The translations under genes and the position numbers were made by a program. 64,000 bases of DNA, taken from Thermaurantimonas sp046299575 (GTDB lineage: Bacteria; Bacteroidota; Bacteroidia; Flavobacteriales; Schleiferiaceae). How positions within the stretch are numbered: the stretch's first letter is position 1; each line of letters opens with the position of its first letter. Location: positions 132,733-196,732 of the forward strand of contig NZ_JBKBHX010000006.1 of the NCBI RefSeq assembly GCF_046299575.1, given 5' to 3'. Under the pieces are notes generated by a model. It was not told the DNA's origin, did not search any database, and worked only from the letters and a program-made list of their open reading frames with translations. Below are positions 34,699 through 44,090 of the stretch, in pieces.

Positions 34699-36516
34699 TT
34701 ATTTAAATGGCCACACCTGGTTTTTAAAATCCACTCGTGCCAATCTGTAATATTTGTCAAGCGTTACTTTCTTAACTTCCTTGTATGGTACATCAGTTTT
34801 AAGCTCATAAACTGGTCGTACCCAAGGCCAATAGGGCGCTGTAACAAATCCTTGGCGAGGTTGAGTCTGATACATTAAATCGATTGGAACGAAATAGGCA
34901 TATTCTTTATCGGCTTCTACATATACCTCTACAGGCATGATTGCTTTACCAGAATTTTCAATCACAACCACTGCTCGTCCGTCTGCATCTTCGCGCACCT
35001 CTTTGATGGCTACTTTAAGTGTTTTGGTGGAGTTAATCCATTGATGAAAATACCAATAGAGCTTTACACCCGACACTTTTTCCATACACTTGCGCAGTTC
35101 ATCAGGGCCGGGATGTTTAAATTTATAGGTATCATAGAAGAGCCTTAGCCCCTCAATCACTTTCTCGCGACCGATGATACCTTCGAGCTGAGCTAGTAAT
35201 AAAGATCCCATGTAATAGGCCGCCGTACCATAGTTTCTGTTTGTGTGAAAATGATCAGCATGAATAGCCATAGGTTCAAAATTGCCATCGCGGGCTAATG
35301 CCACATAGCGCTCAAGCGAAGGGATGTGCGGATTAGCCCGGCGGAGAGGATCGTCAGGAGGAAAGAGCTCATTCATAATCAGATCTTCCACATACGTAGT
35401 AAATCCTTCGTCCATGTAGTGATGTAGCGATTCATTAAATCCCAGAATGCCGTAAAACCAGCAATGTGCTGCCTCATGCACGCATAGGCCAACCATACCT
35501 TTTAATTCTCCGCTACCTAACACAAGTGTGGCCATCGGATATTCCATTCCTCCATCCCCACCCTGAATAAAGGAATACACAGGATAAGGATACTTTCCAA
35601 CGTATTTCTCCATCAGTTTAAAGAAGCGCTCCATATAGGCAGGAAGCTGTTCCCATGTGGCTACGTTTGCGGTTCGTGGCTTGTAAAAAAATCGTAGTAG
35701 CGGGCCATCAGAAATTTGATAGGTATTATGGACATATTCCGGATCGGCAGCCCACACAAAGTCGTGCACATTTTCAGCCTTGAAGTGCCACGTAATACGC
35801 CCGTTGGGATTGTGTTTTACGGATTTTTTTGAATAACCATAACCGATTTCATCTGCATTTTGCAAAACTCCGGTAGCTGCTACTACATATCGTGCCGGCA
35901 AGGTGATGCGCACATCCCAATCGCCAAAAACGCCATAAAACTCCCTGCCGACGTAAGGATTAGGATGCCAGCCGAGCCGGTCGTAGTTGCACAGCTTCGG
36001 ATACCATTGTGCCATGCTGTAAGCTACGCCTTCTACGTTGTATCGGCCTGTACGTCTGATTTGCACAGGCACCTGACTTTGGTAGCGCATTTCTATCACT
36101 GCACTATCGCCCGGCAATACAAGTGCTTTAGGTATATGGAGAATGGTTTCGTACACATTGAAGGGCGTATCCTTGCCATTCACCTTCAAAGATTGAATTC
36201 GATGGTATCCGATTTCCTCTGGCTTGAGCCTTGAGATGCGGTCACCTACCCTTCGGTCGGGATCGGCTATGGTGCGCGAGCGCACATCCATCATGCTGCC
36301 CGGCTGAAAGGCATTGTAATACAGATGAAAAAAGAGTTCATTAAGCGTATCCGGACTTTGATTGTACAACACCAGCCTTTGCAAGCCCGTAAATTGATGC
36401 CTGCGGTCGTCAAAATCTACAGTTATATCATATTTTACCCGGAGCTGCCAGTCTGTAGCATGTGCGATGTGAACGAAGAAAAATAAGGTAAGGAAGAAAA
36501 ATCGTCTGTTGATCAT
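34699..36516 (-). CDS. secreted M1 family (aminopeptidase N-like) metallopeptidase
   Basis: 605 residues with a signal peptide ending near HIAHA. An N-terminal beta-sandwich of the M1 type is followed by the catalytic domain: GGMEYPMATLV (the M1 exopeptidase GxMEN-like motif, here MEYP) and zinc site HEAAH (H347) with the third ligand Glu exactly 18 residues later in MDEGFTTY. Acts on peptides in the periplasm or outside. It lies between ssrA and secDF on the same strand but has its own spacing from both. Confidence 0.92.
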   Translation of the reverse strand: MINRRFFFLTLFFFVHIAHATDWQLRVKYDITVDFDDRRHQFTGLQRLVLYNQSPDTLNELFFHLYYNAFQPGSMMDVRSRTIADPDRRVGDRISRLKPEEIGYHRIQSLKVNGKDTPFNVYETILHIPKALVLPGDSAVIEMRYQSQVPVQIRRTGRYNVEGVAYSMAQWYPKLCNYDRLGWHPNPYVGREFYGVFGDWDVRITLPARYVVAATGVLQNADEIGYGYSKKSVKHNPNGRITWHFKAENVHDFVWAADPEYVHNTYQISDGPLLRFFYKPRTANVATWEQLPAYMERFFKLMEKYVGKYPYPVYSFIQGGDGGMEYPMATLVLGSGELKGMVGLCVHEAAHCWFYGILGFNESLHHYMDEGFTTYVEDLIMNELFPPDDPLRRANPHIPSLERYVALARDGNFEPMAIHADHFHTNRNYGTAAYYMGSLLLAQLEGIIGREKVIEGLRLFYDTYKFKHPGPDELRKCMEKVSGVKLYWYFHQWINSTKTLKVAIKEVREDADGRAVVVIENSGKAIMPVEVYVEADKEYAYFVPIDLMYQTQPRQGFVTAPYWPWVRPVYELKTDVPYKEVKKVTLDKYYRLARVDFKNQVWPFK

Positions 36517-36554
36517 TCGGCCAATGTTTAAACGTCAAAGAAAACCACCGGCCG

Positions 36555-36582
36555 AAAATAAAAAAACCGACAATATGTCGGT
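36555..36582 (-). terminator. rho-independent terminator of ssrA
   Basis: Read on the minus strand: stem ACCGACA / TGTCGGT with a 3-nt loop, followed by a T-rich run of eight. Confidence 0.85.
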
Positions 36583-36590
36583 CGATTGAG

Positions 36591-36980
36591 TGGAGCTGGC
36601 GGGATTCGAACCCGCGTCCAAACAAGGAATACATCAGCTTTCTACATGCTTAGTCTGTCGTTGCTTTTTCGACCACCGGATGGAGACAGACACCCTGCCG
36701 ATGGCTTAGCTGCTTCAATTTCGGGGTGTGACTGCAGCATTCACTCCCCTATTCACCCTTTTATGACACCCTGTAACCCACCGCCGGGCGAATCGGCTGT
36801 GGCAGGATGACTTGCTCTGCCACCTGGTGACAGATAAAGCTAATCAACATCCCGTTGATTAAGCAGCAAGTGCGTAGTTGTTGTTGCCATTTATGGCTGT
36901 GACCAAGATTTACGAGCGTCGTCACCTGGCTCGGCATGCTTACTGACACATTCATCTTGCTGTCAAAACCAGTCAGCCCC
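36591..36980 (-). ncRNA. ssrA: transfer-messenger RNA (tmRNA)
   Basis: 390 nt. The 5' end GGGGCTGACTGGTTTTGACA pairs with the 3' end CAGCTCC + A, and a T-arm GGTTCGAATCC precedes it. The tag reading frame at 36888-36859 encodes GNNNYALAA then TAA, the ALAA end being the degradation signal. Flanking pseudoknot-like GC stems are present in the 3' half. CCA is not encoded. It rescues stalled ribosomes together with SmpB (not in the window). Confidence 0.95.
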
Positions 36981-36998
36981 AAAGAACTTTGCAAGGCG

Positions 36999-37006
36999 CA
37001 AAATTA
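36999..37006 (-). promoter_or_regulatory. -7 box of the ssrA promoter
   Basis: TAATTTTG on the minus strand, about 19 bp before the mature 5' end of tmRNA. Confidence 0.55.
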
Positions 37007-37827
37007 TCAACTTTTGTGCAAAACTTTTTCCAAAATATTTACTGTTGTCTACTGCATAGTATCCCTCTCATACAGTTTTTGAGAAATATACGTGAAATCC
37101 TAAATTTTTTCGATAGGTAAATCCATAAGTATAAAATTTAATCCAAATTATTTCCCTTCATTCTGAAAGTTATTGCCTTATCATGCATTAAAATTCATTC
37201 AAGTTTTGACTAACTTAAACGATCCGGTCTGTGAGTATCATAACCCACTTTAGAAATCAAATGGGCAATGCAGGCAATCTCTAATCCTTCTATCTAATAC
37301 AACCAACCGAATACTATGACTCCCTCTGAGTTCTCAAAGAGAATAGATTAAGAACAGAAAGAATGGATTTTCGATCGATTGATAAACTGCAGGATACTGC
37401 CCCATGGCAAAAATCAGTACAGTAAGAATAAGGCAATCTAAAACAGCTTCATGCGTTTAACTGATATTTTCAAAAAGAGCTGAACCAATAGGATCATTAA
37501 GCAAAATCTGAGGAGTATTACTTCCGTAATTTTTCTGTATAAAAACCTTGCAGCAAGGGTAGGCTGGAGTGTTTTAGATATTTCTTCAAACTCATCAGAC
37601 TTAAGGTATTTTAAAATCAACACTACCCAAAAAATCAAACCCCCTTAAACTACTCCACCTGGTACCCAGAACCTTGGTATTTCAGCATAATTTAAACCTG
37701 TCGATTATGAGATCTACCCATTTTTCAAGAATCGGAACGGTGAGATTTTTTTAATACAGAAGTGTTCCAATAGGTATTGCAATGACTAATTAATAGTCGG
37801 ATTAATGAGAACCAATAATTTGATTTG
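37007..37827. other. AT-rich region without a recognisable gene; left edge of the accessory array
   Basis: No convincing coding sequence. A 66-codon minus-strand frame at 37438-37638 is short, has no ribosome-binding context and no family resemblance that I can see. The region marks the change from core genes to the cassette array. Confidence 0.4.
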
Positions 37828-38004
37828 TTAGGCAGTGAAATATGCTTCTAAAATTTCTAATATTTCTGCGGGCAAAACAATGTCCATATTGAGTATCGGG
37901 CCAATACCAAGCAGGCCAAGAAAAGTTAATATTAGTGCCAGGTAAAGCTTTTTCCTACCCACAAAATACCAATAATGAATACGTGGAACAGCTGTGCAAA
38001 TCAC
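37828..38004 (-). CDS. possible small membrane protein
   Basis: 58 codons from a GTG that overlaps the stop of the decayed outer-membrane gene upstream. One hydrophobic segment (LYLALILTFLGLLGIGPIL) is followed by an acidic tail (PAEILEILEAYFTA). No family recognised. Because the gene before it is a pseudogene, this may also be a relic. Confidence 0.3.
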   Translation of the reverse strand: MICTAVPRIHYWYFVGRKKLYLALILTFLGLLGIGPILNMDIVLPAEILEILEAYFTA

Positions 38005-38574
38005 AATCTGAAACCAATAGATAGGGCAGGAAAGACGGGCACTCCGATATCAACATCGCCATAATTGGCGGGTTTATTGCCTCTGTATATTCCTACGGGT
38101 TTATTGCCTCTGTATATTCCTAAAAGATACTCGATCTGAACATTGGTGTATAGCGGAAGTTTGAAAATTTTATAATCAAACCTATATCCAAACCGAACGC
38201 TGGCAGCCAGATCAAATCCGTTGTAGAATTTATCTTGTGTCAGATCTTTATAGAAATTGTATGCAGGCCATAATTGCCCCTCGATGTTTAAATTTTTCCA
38301 GAGATATCGCCTGTAGCCGATAGGAATAGTGGAGGCACTAAACTGCCCGATAGCATCATTTTTATTAGGTTAATAATTTTTCAGATAAGTAAAGCCAATA
38401 ATTAGATGGTCATTTTTTGTTAATTAACAAACCATTTGTGCGGAATAAATTCTAAAAAAGGCTACCTAAGGGAAGACTTCGATACTATATCGATGACTGT
38501 TAGTGATCTCCTGAGTATAACAGTTGAAAGAAAACATAGATGCGGTGAGAGTGGTAAGTAGAATTTTTTTTCAT
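38001..38574 (-). pseudogene. decayed outer-membrane beta-barrel protein
   Basis: One frame gives a signal peptide (ILLTTLTASMFSFNCYTQ, after a frameshift in the A-run behind the ATG at 38574). Then come a TAG and two TAA stops, and finally an uninterrupted barrel-like C-terminus (IPIGYRRYLWKNLNIEGQ, LAASVRFGYRFDYKIFKLP, FPALSIGFRL). It also holds an exact 27-bp tandem duplication at 38069-38122, doubling GIYRGNKPV in frame. At least four lesions, so no full product is made. The family cannot be named beyond a small barrel. Confidence 0.7.
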
Positions 38575-38717
38575 AATTTTACAATAAAGGCTTTATTTTA
38601 AAGGTTTTTGCAATTTTTCGCATGAGAGAGTTAATACATATGATGTCGTGTATTACGATAAAATAGTTTTACAAGGCACTGCACCAACCAATACGCCAAA
38701 CGCCCGAGCCTATTCCA

Positions 38718-39197
38718 TAACCAACTCTAAAGTATAGTTAACGATGTAATAAGCAAGTGAAAAAGAAATAATATCTGGATTAAGTTTACAATAAAAAAAA
38801 AACTACAGCCCAAGATCCTTTATCGGGTAACTTAGATAGTTTAGTAGGAGGAGATGATTTTTCAGCCGTAGCGAGCTATTGATTTGAATTTTTTACAAAC
38901 ATTTTAAAGAAGATCCGGGAAGAATCTTTAGTTGAGTGCAATGGAATTATCGCCTTAAAAAAATATCTAAAATTTAACAAATACAATGCACAATATAAAG
39001 TGCATAATATGTCCAAACCATTGATAAAATGTAACACTACCGAAACTTTACTGCAATACCCCAAAATGACTTCAAAAGTTCTATTATAAGCAAGGCAAAA
39101 AATCAAGGAAAAAACCAAGTAGTCTTAAAAGGGCTCTAATGCAGCCATTTTTTTGTTGTAAAACCTAATTTTTGATTTAAAAAAGAGGTTGTGCAAC
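38718..39197 (+). mobile_element. remnant of an IS1182-like element (copy 1)
   Basis: The 5' piece (AAAAACTACAGCCCAAGAT...CTTTATC) and the 3' piece (GAGTGCAATGGAATTATC..., CTGCAATACCCCAAAATG, GGGCTCTAATGCAGCCATTT) align with the copies at 44249 and 49726. Most of the transposase frame is deleted. The right terminal repeat GTTGTGCAAC is intact at 39188-39197. The left end is badly eroded. It is followed by GGTTACCGCTGTTGTGTGC, the right core of an att-like site. Confidence 0.75.
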
Positions 39198-39327
39198 GGT
39201 TACCGCTGTTGTGTGCTGCCCTTCTGTTATTTCGTCCTCAATTTTCGTTTGCATGGTAGGAAATGAGACTCTCATTGTCAAGTGCTGATTTGTGTGTCGG
39301 ATTGTGTGACTTGACAATGTGTGTGGC
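39198..39327. repeat. right core of an att-like site plus a hairpin beyond the HNH gene
   Basis: The right core GTTGTGTGC at 39208-39216 marks one end of the Zorya-like cassette. A hairpin follows: CATTGTCAAGT...ACTTGACAATG within 39263-39320. Similar hairpins with another stem lie at 45345-45420 and 49330-49410. Confidence 0.5.
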
Positions 39328-40149
39328 TTAGCTTTGGCTTTCATAGTCATACTTTTTCAAAAAAGGGTTTTGAATTTTGATTAGTTCGTCTCTATAAATT
39401 TTAATAAATGATTTTAATTCGATTTTCATTCTGTTCTTATTAAAATTTTCTTCGTGTCTGGGATCCTTATAACAGTGACATAAAATGCATAAACACTGTA
39501 AGTTGCTTTCCTTATTGTTTGTCTTATCACCGTCTATATGGTGAGTATGCCAATATCTCCTATGAATTGCTGCTTTGGGGGCAATCCCACATGATTCACA
39601 AGTGTAATTTCTTTTTTCTCGGTAATCTTTACTTATTTTCTCTTTGCCACGAACATATCCGAAAATATCAACTTCGATATTGTTTTTTTCAATATCACTC
39701 TTATCTAATTTGTCAAAAAAGTCTTCGGTGGTTTCAATGCTATCAAAAATCTCTCTTTTGCAATAACCACAGTATACGAGTACTTGATCTTTGTATTCTT
39801 TTCTTGTTGTCTTATCAATTAGGTCGTTAACATTTGAATTTGACCACTCGTAACGTTCTTTAAATTTACCTTCTTCGATAAACTTTCTAATGATATGGCA
39901 TCTTGTAAGATGAAATTTTGGATATGACCCATAAGTTGAGATATAAGGCTCTTTAATGAACATATAGCCACGATATTTTTTACCCTCGTATTCGAGATAA
40001 ATTCCATCATCTTCAAATGAAATTGAACCTGCCTTATATGCTTTTTCAAAGTCAATACCTTTAATAATTCTGAAACCACTAGAACTTTTGAGAGAGGGAA
40101 ATCCCCACTCATCAAGTTTTTTAGAAAGTTTATCAAATTGATAAAGCAT
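39328..40149 (-). CDS. HNH endonuclease, probable effector of a Zorya type II-like system
   Basis: 273 residues. The C-terminal third is an HNH/treble-clef nuclease: CESCG (about 190), HRRYWHTHHIDGDKTNNKES and LQCLCILCHCYKDPRH, with paired Cys for zinc and a catalytic His. The N-terminal two-thirds is not recognised and carries another CGYC pair near residue 138. It starts 1 bp past the stop of the MotB-like gene. In Zorya type II the third gene (ZorE) is an HNH nuclease that acts on invading DNA, which matches this order. Confidence 0.8.
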   Translation of the reverse strand: MLYQFDKLSKKLDEWGFPSLKSSSGFRIIKGIDFEKAYKAGSISFEDDGIYLEYEGKKYRGYMFIKEPYISTYGSYPKFHLTRCHIIRKFIEEGKFKERYEWSNSNVNDLIDKTTRKEYKDQVLVYCGYCKREIFDSIETTEDFFDKLDKSDIEKNNIEVDIFGYVRGKEKISKDYREKRNYTCESCGIAPKAAIHRRYWHTHHIDGDKTNNKESNLQCLCILCHCYKDPRHEENFNKNRMKIELKSFIKIYRDELIKIQNPFLKKYDYESQS

Positions 40150-40150
40150 A

Positions 40151-40888
40151 TTATTTACCGATTTCTTTTAAAACTCGTTCTACCAGATTTTCACTAGTAG
40201 TAATTATTCTAAATTCCACACGTCTTGAAAAATTGTTATTCGCAGGTTTGCCAGAGATAGCCGTTAGCTGCTTGTTATCATCTAATGTGCGACCATACGA
40301 AAGTCCATTAGCAGTCAACCAAAACTGGAGTCTGTGCTCATCTTTCTTGGATAAATTTTTATAGTATTCCATATTTCTGAAATACTTCAAAACTTGAGCA
40401 GACCTCAATTGTGATAATATTACATTACCAATATATGGATCTTGGTCGTATTTTAAAGCTGAAACTGTGTCAGTATGTCCTTCTATTCTTATTTCAGAAA
40501 TTTTATCTTTATATTTTTCCTTCAATAAAACATTGAAATATCTTGGGAGAAAATCATCAAGAATTTGAGCAAAATAAGGCCGAATTGTGGTTTGTCCTGA
40601 TTCAAAAAGAACGTCCGGATTGGTAAATTTTATAGAAAGGTCTTTGTCAAGTTCGACTTGCCATTTTTTAAAGTCATCTTTAAATTCATTTTTTAGTTCC
40701 GCATATAACTCCTCCTTAGTTGCCTTAAACTCTTCAAAGATAATATCTCTTTCTTTTTGTTTTTTTTGAACTTCAAAAATATATGATATCGCAATGAACA
40801 TAAATATAACCATCAATCCCGTCATTATGTCTGAGAATGATATCCAGTTACTTTCGTTGCTTTTGTTATTTCCCTTGTGAATAGCCAT
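40151..40888 (-). CDS. zorB: MotB/OmpA-like protein, Zorya ZorB-like
   Basis: 245 residues. One N-terminal membrane helix containing the conserved Asp (WISFSDIMTGLMVIFMFIA, as in MotB stator proteins), then a charged coil, then an OmpA-type peptidoglycan-binding domain (VLFESGQTTI, IRIEGHTDT, LSQLRSAQVL, NNNFSRRVEFRI). ZorB anchors the Zorya motor in the cell wall and carries the proton path. The gene lies 4 bp from the MotA-like gene and 1 bp from the HNH gene. Confidence 0.82.
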   Translation of the reverse strand: MAIHKGNNKSNESNWISFSDIMTGLMVIFMFIAISYIFEVQKKQKERDIIFEEFKATKEELYAELKNEFKDDFKKWQVELDKDLSIKFTNPDVLFESGQTTIRPYFAQILDDFLPRYFNVLLKEKYKDKISEIRIEGHTDTVSALKYDQDPYIGNVILSQLRSAQVLKYFRNMEYYKNLSKKDEHRLQFWLTANGLSYGRTLDDNKQLTAISGKPANNNFSRRVEFRIITTSENLVERVLKEIGK

Positions 40889-40892
40889 TTAG

Positions 40893-42320
40893 TTATCTTT
40901 CATAGTTGACTATAATCCTTTGAATCAATGTGTCAAGATTTTGTAGAGTATCGTTCAATCTTTCATAAAACTCTGCATTGATATTTTCCAGGTCATCGGA
41001 AAGTCTTTTGCTCGCTTTTTCAATAATGCTCACGCCTTCATTTAACTGTTTCTTCGTATTCGCCCAGAAAACTTCATTGATATCCTTTATTTTCTCTATT
41101 TCTTCTAACCTTGTCAGAAGTTTTGCAACGCTATCACTAAAGTTCATCTGATTTCTTACCCAATTGTTAAGCTTATTTGTCGTTTCATCAAATGCTTCTG
41201 TATTATCCTTTAATGTGTCCACTGTTGAAGTTAACTTACCCACTATTTCCTGGAACTTAGTATCATCAATCATTACCTTTTGCAATTCTTCTATCAATTT
41301 AGTTAGATGGCTATTTTCATCTGTAAGCTTGGTAGTGTTTTCAGTAATTTCTTTTATAGCCTTGGCAGTAATTGCAAATTCGTTTGATACATTTCTGAAT
41401 TGGTCAGTCAGTGTCTGAATCATTTCCTTGTTTTCTTGTTGCCATTGATTCATTCTTTGAACGCTATTGTTGAGCTCTTGGAAGTTTTCCTGAACCAATT
41501 TTTCAATAAGAGCAGACATTTGAGCATTAAATTCTTCTGTTGCCCGCTTCATTACTTCAACGAGAGCTTCAGTATTATTCTTAGCAAGCAACTCAGAAAA
41601 TTCATCAAACTTCCTGCTTATTAGTTCATTATTCTTGTTCATTGACTCTACTATCCAGTCAATGTTTTTCTTTGCTTCTTTTGAATATTCGTTCTGTTCC
41701 GCTCTAAGCTTTTGAATTTGTGTCAAAAGACTTGTCTCTCCATCTCCACCGAGTGCCTGCTGAACTTTTTCAAGAGTTTGGTATTGTTTGTCATACTTTG
41801 TTTCTAGTTCAGTGAATTGGTTTCTAAGCTTAACTAGTTGTGTTGACAAACTATCATCTGTGTCTCCGACTAGAGAACGATTGAGTGTATTAAAATTTGA
41901 ATGATTCTGTTCTTTTGAATCTTTAAGTATTAATGTCATTTCCTGCAATGCTGCTAACTCATCAGTTGGTTTTGGCGGAGCCTTCATTTCGACTGCTCTC
42001 AAAACTATTTGTGATATTTTACCAAAAAGCAGAGATAAAGAAATGCCCCAAATTGAAGTTGAAAAAGCAGTTTTAAGTCCGTCCAAAAGTGTGGGAATGC
42101 TGCCAGTGATATCATTTACATCAAATTTTCTTAAACCAAAATATATGCCGACAAAAGTCCCTAAAACTCCAAGTGTTGTAAAAACTGTAGGGATAGAATC
42201 ATAAACGTATGGAACTATCTTGTTACTGTCTTTTAGCGACCAAACTCGATAAATGTAATAAAGTGAGAAAAGTGTCCAGCCAGCAATAAGGCCGTAAATA
42301 AATAGCATATATGTTTCCAT
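40893..42320 (-). CDS. zorA: MotA-like proton-channel protein with long coiled-coil tail, Zorya ZorA-like
   Basis: 475 residues. Membrane segments near 5-25, 45-65 (FTTLGVLGTFVGIYFGL) and 85-105 (FSTSIWGISLSLLF) resemble the MotA/TolQ/ExbB core. Residues about 130-470 are an almost unbroken coiled coil with many Gln, Asn and Glu heptads. A MotA-like core with a long cytoplasmic tail followed by a MotB/OmpA protein is the hallmark of ZorAB, in which the tail transmits phage sensing to the effector. First gene of the three-gene operon. The cassette end lies 65 bp upstream. Confidence 0.82.
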   Translation of the reverse strand: METYMLFIYGLIAGWTLFSLYYIYRVWSLKDSNKIVPYVYDSIPTVFTTLGVLGTFVGIYFGLRKFDVNDITGSIPTLLDGLKTAFSTSIWGISLSLLFGKISQIVLRAVEMKAPPKPTDELAALQEMTLILKDSKEQNHSNFNTLNRSLVGDTDDSLSTQLVKLRNQFTELETKYDKQYQTLEKVQQALGGDGETSLLTQIQKLRAEQNEYSKEAKKNIDWIVESMNKNNELISRKFDEFSELLAKNNTEALVEVMKRATEEFNAQMSALIEKLVQENFQELNNSVQRMNQWQQENKEMIQTLTDQFRNVSNEFAITAKAIKEITENTTKLTDENSHLTKLIEELQKVMIDDTKFQEIVGKLTSTVDTLKDNTEAFDETTNKLNNWVRNQMNFSDSVAKLLTRLEEIEKIKDINEVFWANTKKQLNEGVSIIEKASKRLSDDLENINAEFYERLNDTLQNLDTLIQRIIVNYER

Positions 42321-42384
42321 TCTATCAGTCTATTTTTTAATCTTAAAGTTACTTCTTGTCATTGTCGTTGTCTTTTAGGGTTTC

Positions 42385-42478
42385 GCACAACGTTTTTGCA
42401 GCTATGCCCAGTAGCCATTTTGCGGGATTCGTCACTGTCACTCGGTACAATGTTTCTGCGGAGTTCGCTGTTTCAAGT
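42385..42478. repeat. divergent att-like element (att2)
   Basis: The left core CGCACAAC is followed by GTTTTTGCAGCTATGCCC, similar to the start of the other elements. The right half is less clear (TTCGCTGTTTCAAG). Its left core is complementary to the right core at 39208 (GTTGTG, then one mismatch, then G), so it closes the Zorya-like cassette. Confidence 0.5.
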
Positions 42479-42495
42479 TGCTCTTTCATAGGATA

Positions 42496-43356
42496 TTAGG
42501 TGTAGGTGCTGTTACCAGCATACTTTTTTATTTCTTTATAATCATTCTTGTTTAAGTGAAACAATAATATTTCTTTTGGGTATTCATTTTTTAAGTTTTT
42601 TAGCTTTTCCAAGAAACTGATATATTTCCCACGTCCAAAGGGTGTAAAGCCTATTCTTCTTACCTTATTATTTTGACAGAATTCAAAAATCTCGTCTATG
42701 TTAGTTCTAAGTAGATTAATAACTTTTGGAATTTTGTCGAAAAAGTCTCGCTGACCCTGATCTGAAAAAGAAATTATCAAAGCATCAAGTTCTTCATAGT
42801 AATTCCAAATACTGTCATGAATTATTTGAAGTTTAAGGTGAGGGTTTATTATTATTTGAGTTTTTATCATCGCAAGCTTTCTCATTTGAAAAACTTTCGC
42901 ATGTCCCCTATGATAATTATTTTTCGAAAAAATAAATGGACTCAAATATCTGTAATCATCTTCTTTTATTTCTTCGATATCATAGGGCAAGTCCATGCTA
43001 ACATGATACATGTTGTGATAATAGTTTTTATTCATGATGTGAATATACTGTTCCTTGAACAAGGGCATAGCATAACCTAAAAACATATCGGAATTAATTG
43101 CATAGCTACCACCTCCTTCGTAAAGTCCTTCATTCAATGACACAAAGCAATCAATTTGTACATTCTCTTTTTTTAAAAAAGCAATTGATTCAAGGCAATC
43201 CATACCTACGCATGTGATGTTGTCAATCTTGAAAATTTGCTTAGGATACCTATTTCCATACTTGAAACAGTTATCAATAAGGTATATTCTATCAAAATAA
43301 AGTTCTTTATATTCTTCTCTAATTGGACCGGAAGCAAAATAAACTAACGTTTTCAT
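42496..43356 (-). CDS. hypothetical protein, partner of a HEPN-type pseudogene
   Basis: 286 residues, soluble, no recognised family. It begins MKTLVYFASGPIREEYKEL, like a nucleotide-binding Rossmann strand, and contains SLNEGLYEGGGSYAINSDMF and HIMNKNYYHNMYHVS. Its start is 6 bp from the stop of the HEPN-like pseudogene upstream, so the two belonged to one operon and one cassette. A sensor, antitoxin or second enzyme are all possible. Confidence 0.65.
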   Translation of the reverse strand: MKTLVYFASGPIREEYKELYFDRIYLIDNCFKYGNRYPKQIFKIDNITCVGMDCLESIAFLKKENVQIDCFVSLNEGLYEGGGSYAINSDMFLGYAMPLFKEQYIHIMNKNYYHNMYHVSMDLPYDIEEIKEDDYRYLSPFIFSKNNYHRGHAKVFQMRKLAMIKTQIIINPHLKLQIIHDSIWNYYEELDALIISFSDQGQRDFFDKIPKVINLLRTNIDEIFEFCQNNKVRRIGFTPFGRGKYISFLEKLKNLKNEYPKEILLFHLNKNDYKEIKKYAGNSTYT

Positions 43357-43362
43357 TATAGT

Positions 43363-44071
43363 CTAAAAATGAGTTGATAAGCTATATCTTTCATGAGGTC
43401 TAAAGTCAGTGGTTTTTTCTAAAACTTTAAAAAGAAGTTCATTAACAGCAATAATAATCCTTGAATAAATTTCAAGCCTTTTCCTTTGAAATACCTCTGA
43501 CATTTCAATTGTGTTTTTTATTCCATGAAATATGTTATTACGAACCATATAAACAAAACGGATAATATCGTTTTTAAATTTCCCAATTTTAATTTCAATA
43601 GACCTCATTAAGTTTTCAAATTCATTTTTAAAGTTTTCCCTTTCAGATTCTGTAATGCGATTATTAGGCGTTATTCTTGAAATTGTTTCAATAGTCCTAT
43701 CAATAGGGTCTTTGCCCTTAATCATTTTCACAAAAAACTCTTTATCACTATTGTCGACCTTTGAAAAGATAAAATCAATCATTGCTTTGTACTTTTTAAC
43801 TTCCAATGGCTCAATTTCCTTTCCATCTTCAATTCTTTTAGGGAATGCGATTAATTTTCTGTTTTTCAAACTTACTTCCCAATCAAAATTATAGAATGAA
43901 TTAAAAGCAAATTAAGAATAAATGAATTTAGAAGGCTCAAATAATTTCCAGGCCCCCGGTTCGTATTCAACTATATGGTCAAATTTTTTTGTAATGTAGT
44001 GCAACCTATTTTGGTCCTCAATTTCTTCTGCAAAATTTTTTTTGATAATTTATTTTCAATTCTTCTTCCAT
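43363..44071 (-). pseudogene. HEPN-domain protein broken by a frameshift and an in-frame stop
   Basis: The 168-codon open frame (43363-43869) has only a TTG start. Reading on upstream in the same frame gives a further protein (FAFNSFYNFDWEVSLKN), a TAA at 43912-43914, then ITKKFDHIVEYEPGAWKLFE, and after a shift in an A8 run (near 44035) an ATG at 44071 (MEEELKINYQ). The C-terminus has RFVYMVRNNIFHGIK, the RX4-6H motif of HEPN ribonucleases. HEPN proteins are common toxins and anti-phage effectors. This allele is probably dead. Confidence 0.7.
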
Positions 44072-44090
44072 CTCAATTTTATTTAGAGTT

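Noticed and set aside
37438..37638. Minus-strand 66-codon ORF with a hydrophobic C-terminus
   Set aside because: No ribosome-binding context, no family resemblance, and located in a decayed region.
38876..39118. 80-codon minus-strand ORF
   Set aside because: It is antisense to the IS1182-like remnant, whose plus-strand similarity to the other copies explains the sequence.
39328..42320. Flagellar stator genes (MotA/MotB)
   Set aside because: The MotA-like protein has a coiled-coil tail of about 340 residues, an HNH nuclease follows, and no flagellar genes are nearby.
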